From Membranipora membranacea (Eukaryota; Bryozoa; Gymnolaemata; Cheilostomatida; Membraniporidae), in assembly GCA_914767715.1 (NCBI GenBank), contig OU612071.1, forward strand, positions 18,408,948-18,472,947: 64,000 bases of DNA, written 5' to 3'. Shown one piece after another: positions 35,181-46,699 of this stretch. Made by a program: the position numbers and the translations under genes. The stretch's first letter is position 1, and every line of letters begins with the position of its first letter. Under the pieces are notes generated by a model, which saw only the letters and a list, made by a program, of their open reading frames with translations, had not been told where the DNA came from and ran no database searches.

Positions 35181-35487
35181 GAATTTAAATAACGTTTTTA
35201 ACCAACATTTAATGAACTTCCTATAAGGTTACTTTAGCCTCTAGACACAATACTCCCGCCAACGATCTGAAAATTATAATTCATTTGCATCAAATAAATA
35301 ATATGATTTCTTTTGCAATCCCAACGGTGGAAGGCCCAGTTAGTGGTTTTCCTAAGTCTGTGCTGAGAAATAAGAAGCTGAATTGGTGCACACTGGTAGC
35401 CTGGGATACAGGCGAACAATGAGGCCTTGTCTGCGTTATTGGTGATGTTGGATTTTGCTTCTTTGGTGTTACCTGCTCATGTATCAC

Positions 35488-36503
35488 TATTACTGTACCC
35501 TTAAAAATGGACCCATGTGCTTTTGTTTTGATCGGCTGATAGGTTTTGGTTTGTTATTGTGTGGAGTTATCTGTAACCTGAAACTTTTAAATCATCATAC
35601 CATCATGAAGACCCTACATGAACTGGATTGTCATACAAGAGTGTTGATCTCTTTGACAGGCCTGATAGGGCGTAAAATGACACAAAAAATTAGTCAAATT
35701 TATTAACCCGACATGTACATCTATGGCTTGGCCGATTCCAAAACAATAGCCAGTGAATAATCTTGGTAGGCCTATTGGGTAGGTTTCTACATTATATTAT
35801 TTGGGGCTTTAACAAAGACTATTTCAAATTCACCAGTATCCCTTACCATAGTCATTAATCTGCAAATCATCGTGATATATATATAATACACATGTATACT
35901 GGGTGGGCGATAATCCGACCCTACAAATATGGATCTAATACGTGCTCTGTCTCTTACAGTTAGTATTATTGCAATTTGGATGTAAACTCAGACTATGAAA
36001 TGACAGTTTTTGTCACTGTTACTGTCACTTAGAAACTGACAGTCATAAACCTATGTTGACTAAACTTTTTAGACTTATGGCAATGGCGCTGGATATGGCT
36101 TGTTGTCCCGAAAGGTGTTATGTCCAACCTGACTTTGATTCCACTGGGCTCTTGACTGTTGCAACAACTGGTGTTTTCCCAAACTTTTATTTGGGCCTTG
36201 GTATATTTTACAGTGTAGTTACAATATATGGTAATATCTTCCTGGATTTTCTTTCATTGGCATATCATGCTCTCTGCGCATTTTGTCCTGATGGTATTTT
36301 GACCACGGCATTATGACCAGGTTATGACCGTACCGCTGCATACCCCAGCACATGTTTGACAATAATGACTAACCTGAAAAAATGCACTTCAACAATTACT
36401 CATGATGTGGTTTTCAATCAAATGGTCTGTCATCATGACTGTGTAGCTAGCCTGAGCCCCCTAGACTCGTGCCGCCACATCTGACGGCCCCCTGCCGGGG
36501 CAG
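35488..36503. other. Alpha-specific segment of unit 5, no gene
   Basis: Inverted counterpart of 3820-4835. It contains an 87-codon plus frame (36053-36316) that is rejected as a gene. Confidence 0.5.
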
Positions 36504-36736
36504 CACTATTTTTGTACTCATTACAACTTCATGAGCTCATAAATAAAATCACTGTGGGTTCTTTGATGAAGTTTTATTGTTTTGTAGCTAAGATTATGAT
36601 AGAAAATGATGTGTTCAAAGGAATTCATCATATTCGTAGCTCAGAAGGAAATAGTGAAGTACTTGCGCAGCTTGTCCGTTCTGGTGATGGCGGATGTATC
36701 AACTACCTAAAAGACGCAAATAAAAATATATTTTAA
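36504..36736 (+). CDS. CARD-like single exon, unit 5 (tentative)
   Basis: Frame-intact copy of the exon at 3587-3819 after a GGGGCAG acceptor. It reads SSEGNSEV where unit 1 has SSEGSSEV and ends at TAA. Same doubts apply. Confidence 0.3.
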
Positions 36737-37683
36737 TGAATTTGACTGAAAAGCTAAGAAAGCAGCTCTCTACTTTGATGCTATCATAAGTCCTGGTGTA
36801 AATCATTTAAGTTAAGTCACAGTGTCGCTATCATATTGTTTGGTATTGTTTTGAAGTTCTCAGTCTAATTTAACGTGCGTCAGCAACCTTTGACATTCAC
36901 TAAGTTCCCATTCATTGTGTTCACATCGACTTGAGGAGCTATGGAATCATAGCAAAAGCATTGGTTCAATTTAGTTGCGTATTGGTTTGTGTTCCTTCGT
37001 TGGATTAGGGCCGAGCACAGTGGATAGCATCAAAGACTGGTTCAATCGTCGACTGCAGTAGACCTTTTTGAATTTTTTTTAAGCATCCCATTTCAGATGG
37101 TGAGGGATTCACTTCATTTTGAGTTCCAATCAATGCATGGGAACTTTGTGATTGCCTTTGAACACAGCTGAAGCTTTAAGATTTACTGGGTCAAAAACAT
37201 TCTTTGCATCTTGCCTAAGAGGTCATCTTCCATTAATTTAATAAAGGGTTGTTGCTGACAGAGACCAAGATAGACTCTTGCCACCCCCTTTGTCCGACGC
37301 CCCCCCCTTCTAAATTGTAATCAACAAAGAGATCTGAGTCATGGAAATAAAAGAGAGGGAGTCATCAGTTATTCCAGAGAGTCAGAATTATATTAAATTA
37401 CAAAGATTAAGAAACAAAAAATAATATCCTTTTGTTCATAATTAGACACAGCGTACTTAATAATTGGACACAACACGATGTAACTTAATCAATTGGAGAC
37501 AACGTTCTTAAGACACTCTAGAGTCTAGACTATCGAAATTCTGAAACCATGTAGCCCTAGAATCAGTTACATATTAAACCCTTAGGTATATACTATCGGT
37601 TTGAGCAATTCCTCATAGTTGTAATGTCCTGAATGGGCAACATATGGAGATAACAAAATATTGAAACTTTAAAATACTTACTC
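36737..37683. other. 3' flank of peptide copy 5
   Basis: Inverted copy of 2637-3586 with a C run of 8 at about 37300-37307. No gene. Confidence 0.5.
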
Positions 37684-38177
37684 TTAGTCGTAGTGGCAAA
37701 TCCAATCAGGCATACAAACATTAACTTTGCAAGCTGTACAGCAGTAGCTATTATTGTCGCCGTAGCCGTTGCAGTCTTTACTTCGCACACACTGTTCACC
37801 ACCCGCAGTGTCATATTCCTCGCATTCTGCTTTTGTGACAGCAGCAACTGAAAAAATTAAAAGAATATGATAAGCATTTAAACGATCATGAATTGTTTTA
37901 TGTCACGTTTGCAAATTTTGTTTAAATTCTCAACTAGTTCTTGACTTTGTTATCTCGAAGTCTGAGATTTCTTCTTTGTGTATTATCATTTTACAATTAT
38001 TTATTAAGAAAATCACATTTTAAATAGTTTGAAACATTCTAATCGATAAAACAGAACATAGTTCACATGAATAAATACTGTAGTCGTCAAATTACAATAA
38101 CTATAAATAATTAAAGTATTCTCACCAGCAGCGGCCATGAACAGGCAAGCAATAACCATCAATATGAATCGTGCCAT
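37684..38177 (-). CDS. Secreted 8-cysteine peptide, copy 5 (variant)
   Basis: Exons 38126-38177 and 37684-37847. This is the only copy whose protein differs: Val17 to Ala in the signal peptide and Asp56 to Ala between Cys54 and Cys57. All eight cysteines, splice sites and the TATA box remain. The changed site lies in the mature peptide and alters charge, so the product may be a distinct isoform. Confidence 0.85.
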
Positions 38178-38252
38178 GGCGAAGAAGCTGAAATATCTCT
38201 ATCTGCTCGACTGCTGATTTAGATGATGACTGTGTTGAGCCTGCAAAACCAG

Positions 38253-38260
38253 CTTATATA
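38253..38260 (-). promoter_or_regulatory. TATA box of peptide gene copy 5
   Basis: TATATAAG on the minus strand, 76 bases before the start codon, as in the other copies. Confidence 0.75.
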
Positions 38261-40500
38261 GTGCACAAGATCTCCCATCACAAGGCCAAATGTCAACTAT
38301 TGAATATCCATTAATTAACTTCAGGGTTGTATTCATTTTGTTATGATCTCTGTTGATAAAGCTAGTTATTAATGTTATTTTGTGAAAAATCATATTTTGT
38401 TTATTATGGAGGGAATAATGAATGCTTGCCAAATTTGTAAAACTATGGGAAACCATAACTGTCTGGCAAAATAAGGAATTGAAACACGTCACACCATCAC
38501 GATGCGTCTTTCCAAATTCTTCTATAGCAATACATCACCAACCACTACCCAAGGCAATAGTTGCATACAGAGCAAGCCAGGTTACCCAAAACAGGTCCTG
38601 AAAGTGTCACTTACGTTATAGACCAGAATGCCTCGTATGCTATATGTGATGTTTACTTTTGGGACTTCTCATCTGCATTTAACACAATTCAATAGCAAAC
38701 ATCTTAAGCCAGAGTTGAAACATATAGGGTTCTAGACTGCCATGTCATAAACTTGTCACTGAATTTTCTTGTTAGTAGAACCAAAAGAAAAATCTGTCTA
38801 CAAGTGAAGTCATATGGGGTTGTTTTCTCACAATTAGGAGTAAGTTTCATGTAGACTTTCGTTCAGATTGGGTTCCCACAATTTGTGGAACGTTGTATGT
38901 TAACAATGCACGTAACCAGATAGTATAAATTTTCACAAAATGCTATCTGAGTGGCTGCCTGATTTGATTGAAAAGTCAAGGTAATATCTATGCAAACACA
39001 ACTTTGGTAAAAAGATGGTGTGGATGATCAATATGTAGAGTTTCTCATTCAATTTTGGACCTGGAGTAAGAGGGGAAGGGATACAGTGAATTATGAGTAT
39101 CAAATTGAAACAATTATAAGGAGATGGTTGAGGCATACATAGAAGCTGAATCACTGGGCGGTAGGTATAAACAACGAGTAACAGCTTCTCCTTGGTGTAA
39201 ATCTTTTTATTTCATATCACTGTTAGGCCTATGGTTCGTATTGGCGCAGGAGGATTGCGCTCATACAATTTTGGGAGGTGAGAATCATGTGTGGCAGGTT
39301 GACATTAGTACGAAATTAAATTTGCAAGAATAAGTAGAAATTTGCATGAGAACGCGTGGCCTTACCTTAATCCAATCACCGCAAATACTGGGCCCCTTCT
39401 TTATCTAAATGCAGTAATCGAACGATACTCAAGTAAGCAGGACAAACCTTGCATAACAAGATGTATTTCTATGATGACGATCTGCAGCAGGGCTGTACCT
39501 ATGACTTGTAAAGTGGCGGGGCAAGGGTTGTGTTGGTACTATTATGTTGCAATGAGGGTGCAACAGATGCTCGGGGGGGGGGGGGGAGGGCAACAGGGGC
39601 GCAAGAAGGCCTGCAGGAAGGTTTGTTACTGTAGAGATAAATATTCTCAATTGCTGGTAAAATGGGAGACAATCTGGAACATGTGAGCCCAAATGTTATA
39701 AGGATTGTAACATGAGTCATTACTCTGTCACACTCCAAATGCTATCAGGAAAAAGCACACAACAGAGGATGTAAAACTTGACTGGTGTTGATTTGTGTGC
39801 ATAAAGTACTTCGTTGAATGCTTTATATGTGTCAAAACTGTTATGTAAACAAAAAATAATACAATATAGTTATTGGTATATTTCGTGAGAATATTCTTTA
39901 TGACTATGAATGATTATCTTGTATGTATTATATGTATGTTATGTTATATTTTTCAGAGTGACTTCCCTTGATCACCGGTGTAAAACGGCATTTGCTAACC
40001 TTATTTGGTTAACGAAACCTTGCCTCATGTTTCGTTAGAAAAGTGAGTCCAAAAATAGTAATTCCTATTACAAACAAAATAAAATAAAATGAAATTCTGT
40101 CCGAAATATATGTGAACTTTATCAAATGCAATGAAATTTGGTGTCAGGAAGTGTCATGGAAAAAGCAGTCAATCTTTATTATATTTCATTATTAAATCAA
40201 ATTTAAATTCGAGGGCTATTCAAACCAATTGAAATTGATTACATAAAATGTCATAAAAATATCTATTCTTGTGACTTTTATCAACGTCAGGATACAATGA
40301 TCTACGCCATTTGAGCTTCAAATATCTATGTTAGATGTCACTGCACTACCTTTGCCAAGATCACCCACTTAAAATTCATCATTGGATCTCAGTTGTTTTT
40401 TACTATACTTTTGTATAACATGACGTAAAACCCTAATCTGACCTTGTATAATATGATAGGAGCTGTCAGGATCCACATACTTATTTATCTGACATAATGA
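38261..40500. other. Segment X and outer flank of unit 5, inverted
   Basis: Includes the alpha-type extra sequence (about 38765-39065) also found in unit 1. No gene. Confidence 0.5.
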
Positions 40501-40590
40501 ATATCAAGTATTCTTTTATTGTATGGTCATATATAACAATTTTGTTTCAAACTTTCAACAAGCATTCTATTTAAGTATTTATATAGTATA

Positions 40591-40785
40591 AGTGCTCAAA
40601 CGGTGCAAGATGGTGGTAGAGGCATTTCATTATATATACTTTATTCTGTCTCTGCCGTTATGGTTTAGAAATATTGGTTTTGTAGAGCTAAAAAGTTACT
40701 AGTGATATAAAAGTCTGCACATTTCTCCCGAGAAAGTGGTTGATAATGAAATGCCTCTACCAGCATCTTGCACCGTTTGAGCACT
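40591..40785. mobile_element. TA-flanked foldback MITE, 195 bp
   Basis: Termini starting AGTGCTCAAACGGTGCAAGA pair with the right end over about 42 bases with one mismatch. TA lies at both flanks (40589-40590, 40786-40787), as for Tc1/mariner-type targets. No coding capacity. Confidence 0.85.
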
Positions 40786-40789
40786 TAAA

Positions 40790-40945
40790 CTGGTATTTAT
40801 AAAGTGTTAAGTGGTAGATAAGAGATACCATCACCAGCAACCCGGATCACATTTTTTGCACTTTCGTTTTAGTAATCATTATATTTTCACTACTCATAGG
40901 ATGTGACGCTGGTATATGGGTATATTAAATTTTTTTTTTGAGTTT
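40790..40945 (+). repeat. Direct repeat of about 160 bp, copy a
   Basis: TATTTATAAAGTG to GGTATATGGGTATATTAAAT recurs in the same orientation at 43990-44150 with moderate divergence. Confidence 0.75.
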
Positions 40946-41010
40946 CATGGTCAATTGGTCATACGTAACAATTTTGTTCAAACTTTCAACAAGCATTATA
41001 TCTAATAGGC

Positions 41011-41345
41011 CAGAAGCAGCCGAGCTGTAACTGCTCTATAAAATAACGGCACGGACAACTTTTGATGGCAGGAAACTGATCGCATATTATACTTCATTGA
41101 TGTTTCTTCTGTAAAATTCACCGGGTGTACCCTGTTGTAGTGGTCATATTGAGAAATTAAAAGGTGTTTTGTGTTTGCATTATATGTGTGGGGACATAAC
41201 TCCTATTCTGTGTAATCTTACTAATCTAATCTTCAGGGAATTCCAGGTTGAAACTGCATTGTGGGGATTTTGTTGACTTGCCAATTTATTTACCAAGTCA
41301 ACTTGCAGAAGTGTTAGATCAGGACCAATTTAAAATTTTCAATAA
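41011..41345 (+). repeat. Inverted repeat pair, left arm
   Basis: Pairs with 43614-43990 in opposite orientation. It includes CACCGGGTGTACCC and a stretch around GTGGGGACATAACTCCTATT. Moderately diverged. It encloses the tandem array and the hAT element. Confidence 0.7.
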
Positions 41346-41369
41346 GTATAATGTCAGATCTTTATGAGG

Positions 41370-42030
41370 TTAGTATGATACTGTCTTGCGGCAGAATATA
41401 CGCATTATTTCTCAAAATTGTATATAATAAGTGAAATGTTAAGGATTCAATAAAAGGTGTTTCTAGGGTGGAAAAACGTGGTGAATCCAAAATTAAGGTT
41501 GTACGCAGTTGTAGCGATCATGTCAGCGGCAGGGTGGCAGCATATCCTCATTTCTTCTAAAAATTGTTTTTAATGAGTGAAATATTAAGAGTTTAAATAA
41601 AAGGTGTTTCAAGGGTATAACAACGTGCTGAATATAAAGAAATAGGGTGTAAGCTAGAACAAGTTTTATCCAATTGCCTGCATGCCTATTGCTCCCAATC
41701 CACTCCTCACGCCGCGGCGTGACCAGTGGATCGGGAGCCACAGCTCGGAATGCAGGCAAATTGACCAAACTTGGTCTAGTGTACCCAGTCGTAGCAATCA
41801 TGTCAGCAGAAGATCGGCAGCGCGGCAGCATATCGCAATTTTTCTCAAAATCGCTAATAATAAGTTAAATGTTACGAGATTTAAACAAGGGTATATCTAT
41901 TGTACAACAACGCGCTGAATCCAAAACTGAGAGTGTACCTGGTTGTAGCAATCACGTCAGCGACATTGCGGTAGCATACCTGCAATTTTCTTCACAATTG
42001 GTTAGGTAAGTGAAATGTTAAGTGATTAAT
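41370..42030. repeat. Degenerate tandem array, period about 150 bp
   Basis: Recurrent segments: GTAGC(G/A)ATCATGTCAGC, GGCAGCATAT, AAGTGAAATGTTAAG, AAAGGTGTTTC and AACGTGCTGAATCC. About four diverged units; a partial further unit lies near 43170-43215. Confidence 0.6.
41658..41776. mobile_element. GC-rich foldback element, copy a
   Basis: Outer arms AATTGCCTGCAT and ATGCAGGCAAATT, plus flanking bases, surround a perfect 16-bp palindrome TCACGCCGCGGCGTGA (41707-41722). The element interrupts the tandem array. A relative lies at 44635-44747. Confidence 0.65.
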
Positions 42031-42109
42031 ATGGTGAGCAGGAAACGCGACTATATGTATGATTTTAACAAGATATTATATCACATCATTTTAAAAGGTG
42101 GTCAGCGAC

Positions 42110-43063
42110 TAGGGGTGGAACGACCTCTTGAGGTTAGAGTTGAATTTCGGATATTTGACCTCGGATCCAACCACAAACCGGGTCGGATATGTGTTATGTC
42201 TGATCCGAGATCATGCGTTTTTAATCAACACTTACTTAGCATCATTTATCTCACTGAAAATGACAAGGGAGGAAGTATGATAGTCATTAATTTGTAGTTC
42301 AGATAAGATAATTGAGTTTGGCTGAATGCACTCAGTGGTGATCAGTAGGCATTCAATACCTATCTCATTTTCATAGCTATCTATATTGTTGCTGATTAAA
42401 TTTGATGGATGTGTTTTTTCTGCTGAAATTGATAGAAGCATCTTTACTCAGATCGTTGTGACATAAGACAAAATTTTGTCCAATGATGTTCCTTGTAACA
42501 AAATGTCTAGGTTGATGAACAAAATAATTATCCCCATCTGCTTTTTCAAAGTAGGAGGACAATTCCTATCCCTAATCACAACAGAGAGTTTGGGACCAGG
42601 GAGGGTGGGATATACCTCCCTGTTGGGACATGGGAGCAGGGAGTTTGTTCAAACTCAGTGATTTTCAACATCGGGGTTTGAGTGATCCCGGTAAGTTGAG
42701 TGCCTATGCACAAATTCTCGTTGTCAAGAGATCTTAGAACTCATTAAATGATCTTTTCAAATAATCTGTTTGTGTGATCCTTGCGCTGTTTGAGTGATAA
42801 GTTGCTTCTGTAAAGAATTATATCCAAGCTGATATGTGCACATTTGAATTAGGGTAATGGTTCAGGGAAGAGATTGTTGACGGTGCTTATCCAAGTATTC
42901 AATGACCTTAATTGTATATGATGGTGGAAAAGAAGAGCTGCTGTGACTGGTAAATTAAGCGTTTTTACGCGTTATCCGGGTCCGGAACCGATCCGAGGTT
43001 GAATTTATAGACCGATCCGATATGCGATCCGAGGTTGCCCAACCCTGATCCGTTCCACCCCTA
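42110..43063. mobile_element. Non-autonomous hAT element with perfect target duplication
   Basis: TAGGGGTGGAACG and CGTTCCACCCCTA are perfect 13-bp inverted termini, and TCAGCGAC flanks both sides (42102-42109 and 43064-43071), exactly the 8 bp hAT transposases produce. Near both ends the motif TCGGAT/ATCCGA is repeated, probably transposase binding sites. The interior (about 42470-42920) is related to 46700-47240. No transposase frame; 954 bp. Confidence 0.9.
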
Positions 43064-43613
43064 TCAGCGACAGCACGACATCTCAACGAGAACAAGACAA
43101 ACAGCAGCCTAGACATAAGACTGCTCAAAACATGATAGTGTGAGACAAATTTGATGTAGGAAAATAGTGTGTACCCAGTTGAAGAGATCAGCCGCAGCAC
43201 TACGGCATATCCCAAATATTCACACTATCGATACGTGATTAGTGGGAAGTCAAGAGTTTGATGCAGTTGGCACAAGTCAAGACTATAGTATCGGGTTCTA
43301 CATGGTATATGCTTTATCATTGCATGAGATGGTTGATGAGAGACAGCGCTACCGCATATCCCCATATCATGTCATTAGCATGATAGGAAAGTATGCGAAG
43401 CTGGCATATCTAAGTTTTTCAGACTCTGACAGTTTGGTTTCTTTCTGAAAAGTGAGGCACTCATTGAACTCTTTGCTCATGTGTTATGCCAAAGATATCC
43501 AGCCAAAAAATGACATAAGAGGCAATTGAAATGCCAAAAATGTTGTGTGTAATTGCCCCAAGACAGTGGTCTTAAGACCATACAATATCATACTAGCATC
43601 AAGTATCCTGCCA

Positions 43614-43990
43614 TCAAGTATTTATAATCTTTGATACTAGTCCCATAAGAAGTTTGACATAATTCAATTGAAATTTTTCAATTTGTGCTGGTCTGATACG
43701 AGCAGCCTTCTCTCCAAGTTTACTTGGTGAATTAATTGCCATGTCAACAAAATCCCACAATGCAATTTCAACCTGGAATTCCCTAATGATTAGATTACTT
43801 AGATTACACAGAATAGGAGTTATTTCCCCACACATATAATGCCAAAACAAAACACCTTTTAATTTCCAAATATGACCACTACAACTGGGTACACCCGGTG
43901 AATTTTACAGAACATACACCAATGAAGTATAAAACGTGATCAGTATCTTGCCATCAAATATTGTCCATGCCATAACAACTTATGCTATAG
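43614..43990 (-). repeat. Inverted repeat pair, right arm
   Basis: Reverse-complement relative of 41011-41345, with small insertions. Confidence 0.7.
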
Positions 43991-44150
43991 CTGCTTCTGG
44001 CATATAAGTATTTATAAAGTGCTCAGAGGTCGGTAAGAAATACCAGTACAAGCAGCCTGGATCACATTTTTTGCGCTTTCGTTTCAGTAATCATTATAAT
44101 TTCACTATTCATAGGATGTGACACTGGTATATGGGTATATTAAATATTTT
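43990..44150 (+). repeat. Direct repeat of about 160 bp, copy b
   Basis: Relative of 40790-40945, directly beside the right inverted arm. Confidence 0.75.
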
Positions 44151-44634
44151 ATTTTGAGTAAAATTTTATCGATTATGAGTTATGACAAGCAATATCTTAG
44201 AGTCAAAGGATGGGTAACTGGTACAACTGGGATCTTACAAGACAAAAGGCTAAAGCATGTGCAATATAATCAAAACTGGATTCTAATCAATTCTTATTCC
44301 GTGACTATTTATTCTCATTTTTATTACCATTACCATTGTTAACTCATATCTACATATGGGGTCACGAAAAAGTCATGAGACCTTCCAATGCTGACTGAGG
44401 ATGTATTCATTGTGACTCGATTAAACGTGCTATGTTATTTTAACTCTAACAACTGTGGTATATATGTTCGAAGCCTTGATTAAAATTAAATTAAATTCAA
44501 CACTGTATAAAATATTGCGTCAGGGACAATAATCTACTCCACTTCTTGGTGAACATGGGACTTTGATCAGTCTTGCATCCTAGATATCATGAAAGAGGGA
44601 TTACCTTTGTTGCAGCAACTCTATCCTAACCTTG
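44151..44634. other. Intergenic, no gene seen
   Basis: AT-rich sequence without recognisable features. Confidence 0.4.
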
Positions 44635-44747
44635 ACACAGTTTCATCCATTTTGCCTGCTTTTTGGGTTGCTCCCCTTCCACTGATGAGCCGCAGCTCAT
44701 TGGTGGGGAGAGGGATGACTGGAATGCAGGCAAAATGGATCAAACTG
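44635..44747. mobile_element. Foldback element, copy b
   Basis: Arms CATCCATTTTGCCTGC and GCAGGCAAAATGGAT with an inner stem CCACTGATGAGC/GCTCATTGGTGG. Same layout as 41658-41776, with a different core. Confidence 0.65.
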
Positions 44748-45353
44748 ATCCAAACCAGACACTCATAGAAAATTTCCACCTCACAAAATATCAAACGAAA
44801 ACTCAGACAGGTTTGCTAACTCTTAAAGAGATCGTATATGCGCAGGTAGTCAAACCTTGGCCGATGTGATGGTTCTGATTGGCTGTTGGGATGAACGAAG
44901 AGCCAATAAAAAGTCACTGAAAGTTCTTAAAGGGTCAGTCCTATTAGAAAAGTGTATATATTACCCCAGTAAATCAAATAGTGTGTGTTCATAGGGCAAT
45001 TAAAATTAATACAAAAAAGAAAATTGTGGAAAATAGCAATTATTTTCTTCAATTATTTTAGCAAGGATCATAGTCGATCATAGTGGTCAGGGGAAGGCAA
45101 TAAATCACTATGATCCATTATGATCCCAATTTTCAGACTTTGAAGAAGGTTTACTGCAATTAGGATCACAGGCTGTTTTTTTTCACATGCCCAAATGACT
45201 TTTCAGCTTGAGATCTTTAAAACCATACCAAACGTGGCCTAGTAGGAATGTCACATTAATCAAGGAGAGATATTGTGATTTTGAAAATGAACAGTGACTG
45301 CAGTAAGTCAAACCTTCATTTAATGAATTATTTAATGAATTTATTGATTTATT
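44748..45353. other. Intergenic, no gene seen
   Basis: A short interrupted inverted repeat GGATCATAG/CTATGATCC at about 45063-45117 is the only structure noticed. Confidence 0.4.
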
Positions 45354-45560
45354 ATGTTGTCTGTTTTATATGTGTGTTATGTTGTATATTTCAGAGTGAC
45401 CTCCTTTGAGCATCGCTGTATAAAAAGCGCATTTGCTCACCTTATTTGGTTAACGAAAACTTGCCTCATATTCCGTAAGAAAAGTGAATCCAAAAATCTG
45501 AATTCCTATAACAAAAAAGATAAATCAAAATGTACATTTTGGGACAAAATGTTTTTTTTC
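45354..45560 (+). repeat. Fragment of segment X
   Basis: Diverged copy of 9215-9385. A frame of about 50 codons (LTKTCLIFRKKSESKN) is similar in both, but both are preceded by different sequence, so no gene is called. Confidence 0.65.
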
Positions 45561-45929
45561 CGGTTGGGACTTCATTGATCTTGCCTTGTACATTGGTGCA
45601 TTTGTGCAAGGTTTTTCTATTTTTAATTCACTGTGGTCCAGTAAAGTGAGGATTTATCGTGTATCACAATAGGGAGCAACAAACTTAGGAATTACATTTG
45701 AAATGACGATTGGCTTTCAAAGCTATCTCATTGCTATATCATGTGGTGATTTGCATAACGCTTGCAAGCCTCATTGAATGAGCTGTGAGCTGATCTGACA
45801 ATGAATTCATTCTTGTGTACATCCTACCAAGAAGTTCACATCAGGATTTCATCCTCTATACCACGGAGCAATAATGGGCAAACAGAATGATCGAAACAAT
45901 TTTTCCGCCTCCCCCCCCCTCCCATTCAG
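45561..45929. other. Intergenic, no gene seen
   Basis: Only short frames; a C-rich run near 45910. Confidence 0.35.
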
Positions 45930-46625
45930 CTCCTTTCAGTTTATATTTTTCACAAACAAAAATATGTTCCATATGTTTTGTAGAATGGTGTTGTGACTGT
46001 AGATTGACTTTGACATGCATGACCATCTTCAAACAGGCAGAAAAGTCGACAAAAACGGAGCATATACTAGCTCAAACAGAATCAAAAGCTCTGTAAAACT
46101 AAATAAAGAATTTTGACAACAACACCTTGTCTATTACATCTTTTTTTTCTCCCTATTCCTCTCTGGATTGCAGTGAATTCAGATACCATTTTTTGCAGTC
46201 ATAAACGTGATAGTATGTCGTTTATTTGTCTCTTTACTGATGTTTAATGCCTTACAAACTCTTTATAATTTGATGCAATTTAACCAAAATAAAATGTCTT
46301 GAAAGGAACAAACCATTTTGTTGTAAATTAAGTTGACGGAGGAAAAATAATTTTGTGTCAAAATATATGTCAACTCTATTAAATGCAATGAAATTTGGTG
46401 TCAGGGGCGAAGTGTCGTGTAGAAAGCAGTAATTTTTTATTAATAAATCAAGTTAAAGCTCAAAATCATCAATCCAATTGACAATGATTACATAAAATGT
46501 CATAACAATATCTATTCCTGTGACTTTTACCAACTTCAGGATACAATGATCTTGCAAAAACTAGAGGCAAAAGCTAAAAGTGACTTTGGGGTCACAAGAC
46601 ACCGGAGCAAGCGTACCGTTACAAT
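45930..46625 (+). repeat. Family Y, single copy
   Basis: Matches the 627-bp unit at 9395-10648 in rotated order, and its right part matches 13945-14210. Confidence 0.75.
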
Positions 46626-46699
46626 CAAATAATTACAAACCTGACCACGAACTCTCAAGCTACGAACCTTTAAAAAACCGAACCTTCAATGTGTCTGAT

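Larger units (their letters stand above)
27771..35487 (+). repeat. Direct duplication, right copy (beta unit 4 plus flank)
   Basis: Matches 17104-24967. It starts with the same ACCTCATAATCTTG directly after the retroelement tail and has a longer G tract (about 27801-27814). Beyond 35487 it continues into the alpha unit of block B instead of the TIR element. Confidence 0.9.
29160..40500. repeat. Block B: inverted pair (beta facing alpha), mirror image of block A
   Basis: Unit 4 (plus) and unit 5 (minus) face each other with the centre near 35.4 kb. Read on the minus strand the order equals block A: segment X, peptide, CARD-like frame, alpha segment, tail, GST, CARD-like frame, peptide, segment X. 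Block B keeps about 1.35 kb at the centre (about 33925-35277: the 340-bp repeat and SINE) that block A lacks. The outer right end is near 40498 (TTTATCTGACATAATG). Confidence 0.85.
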
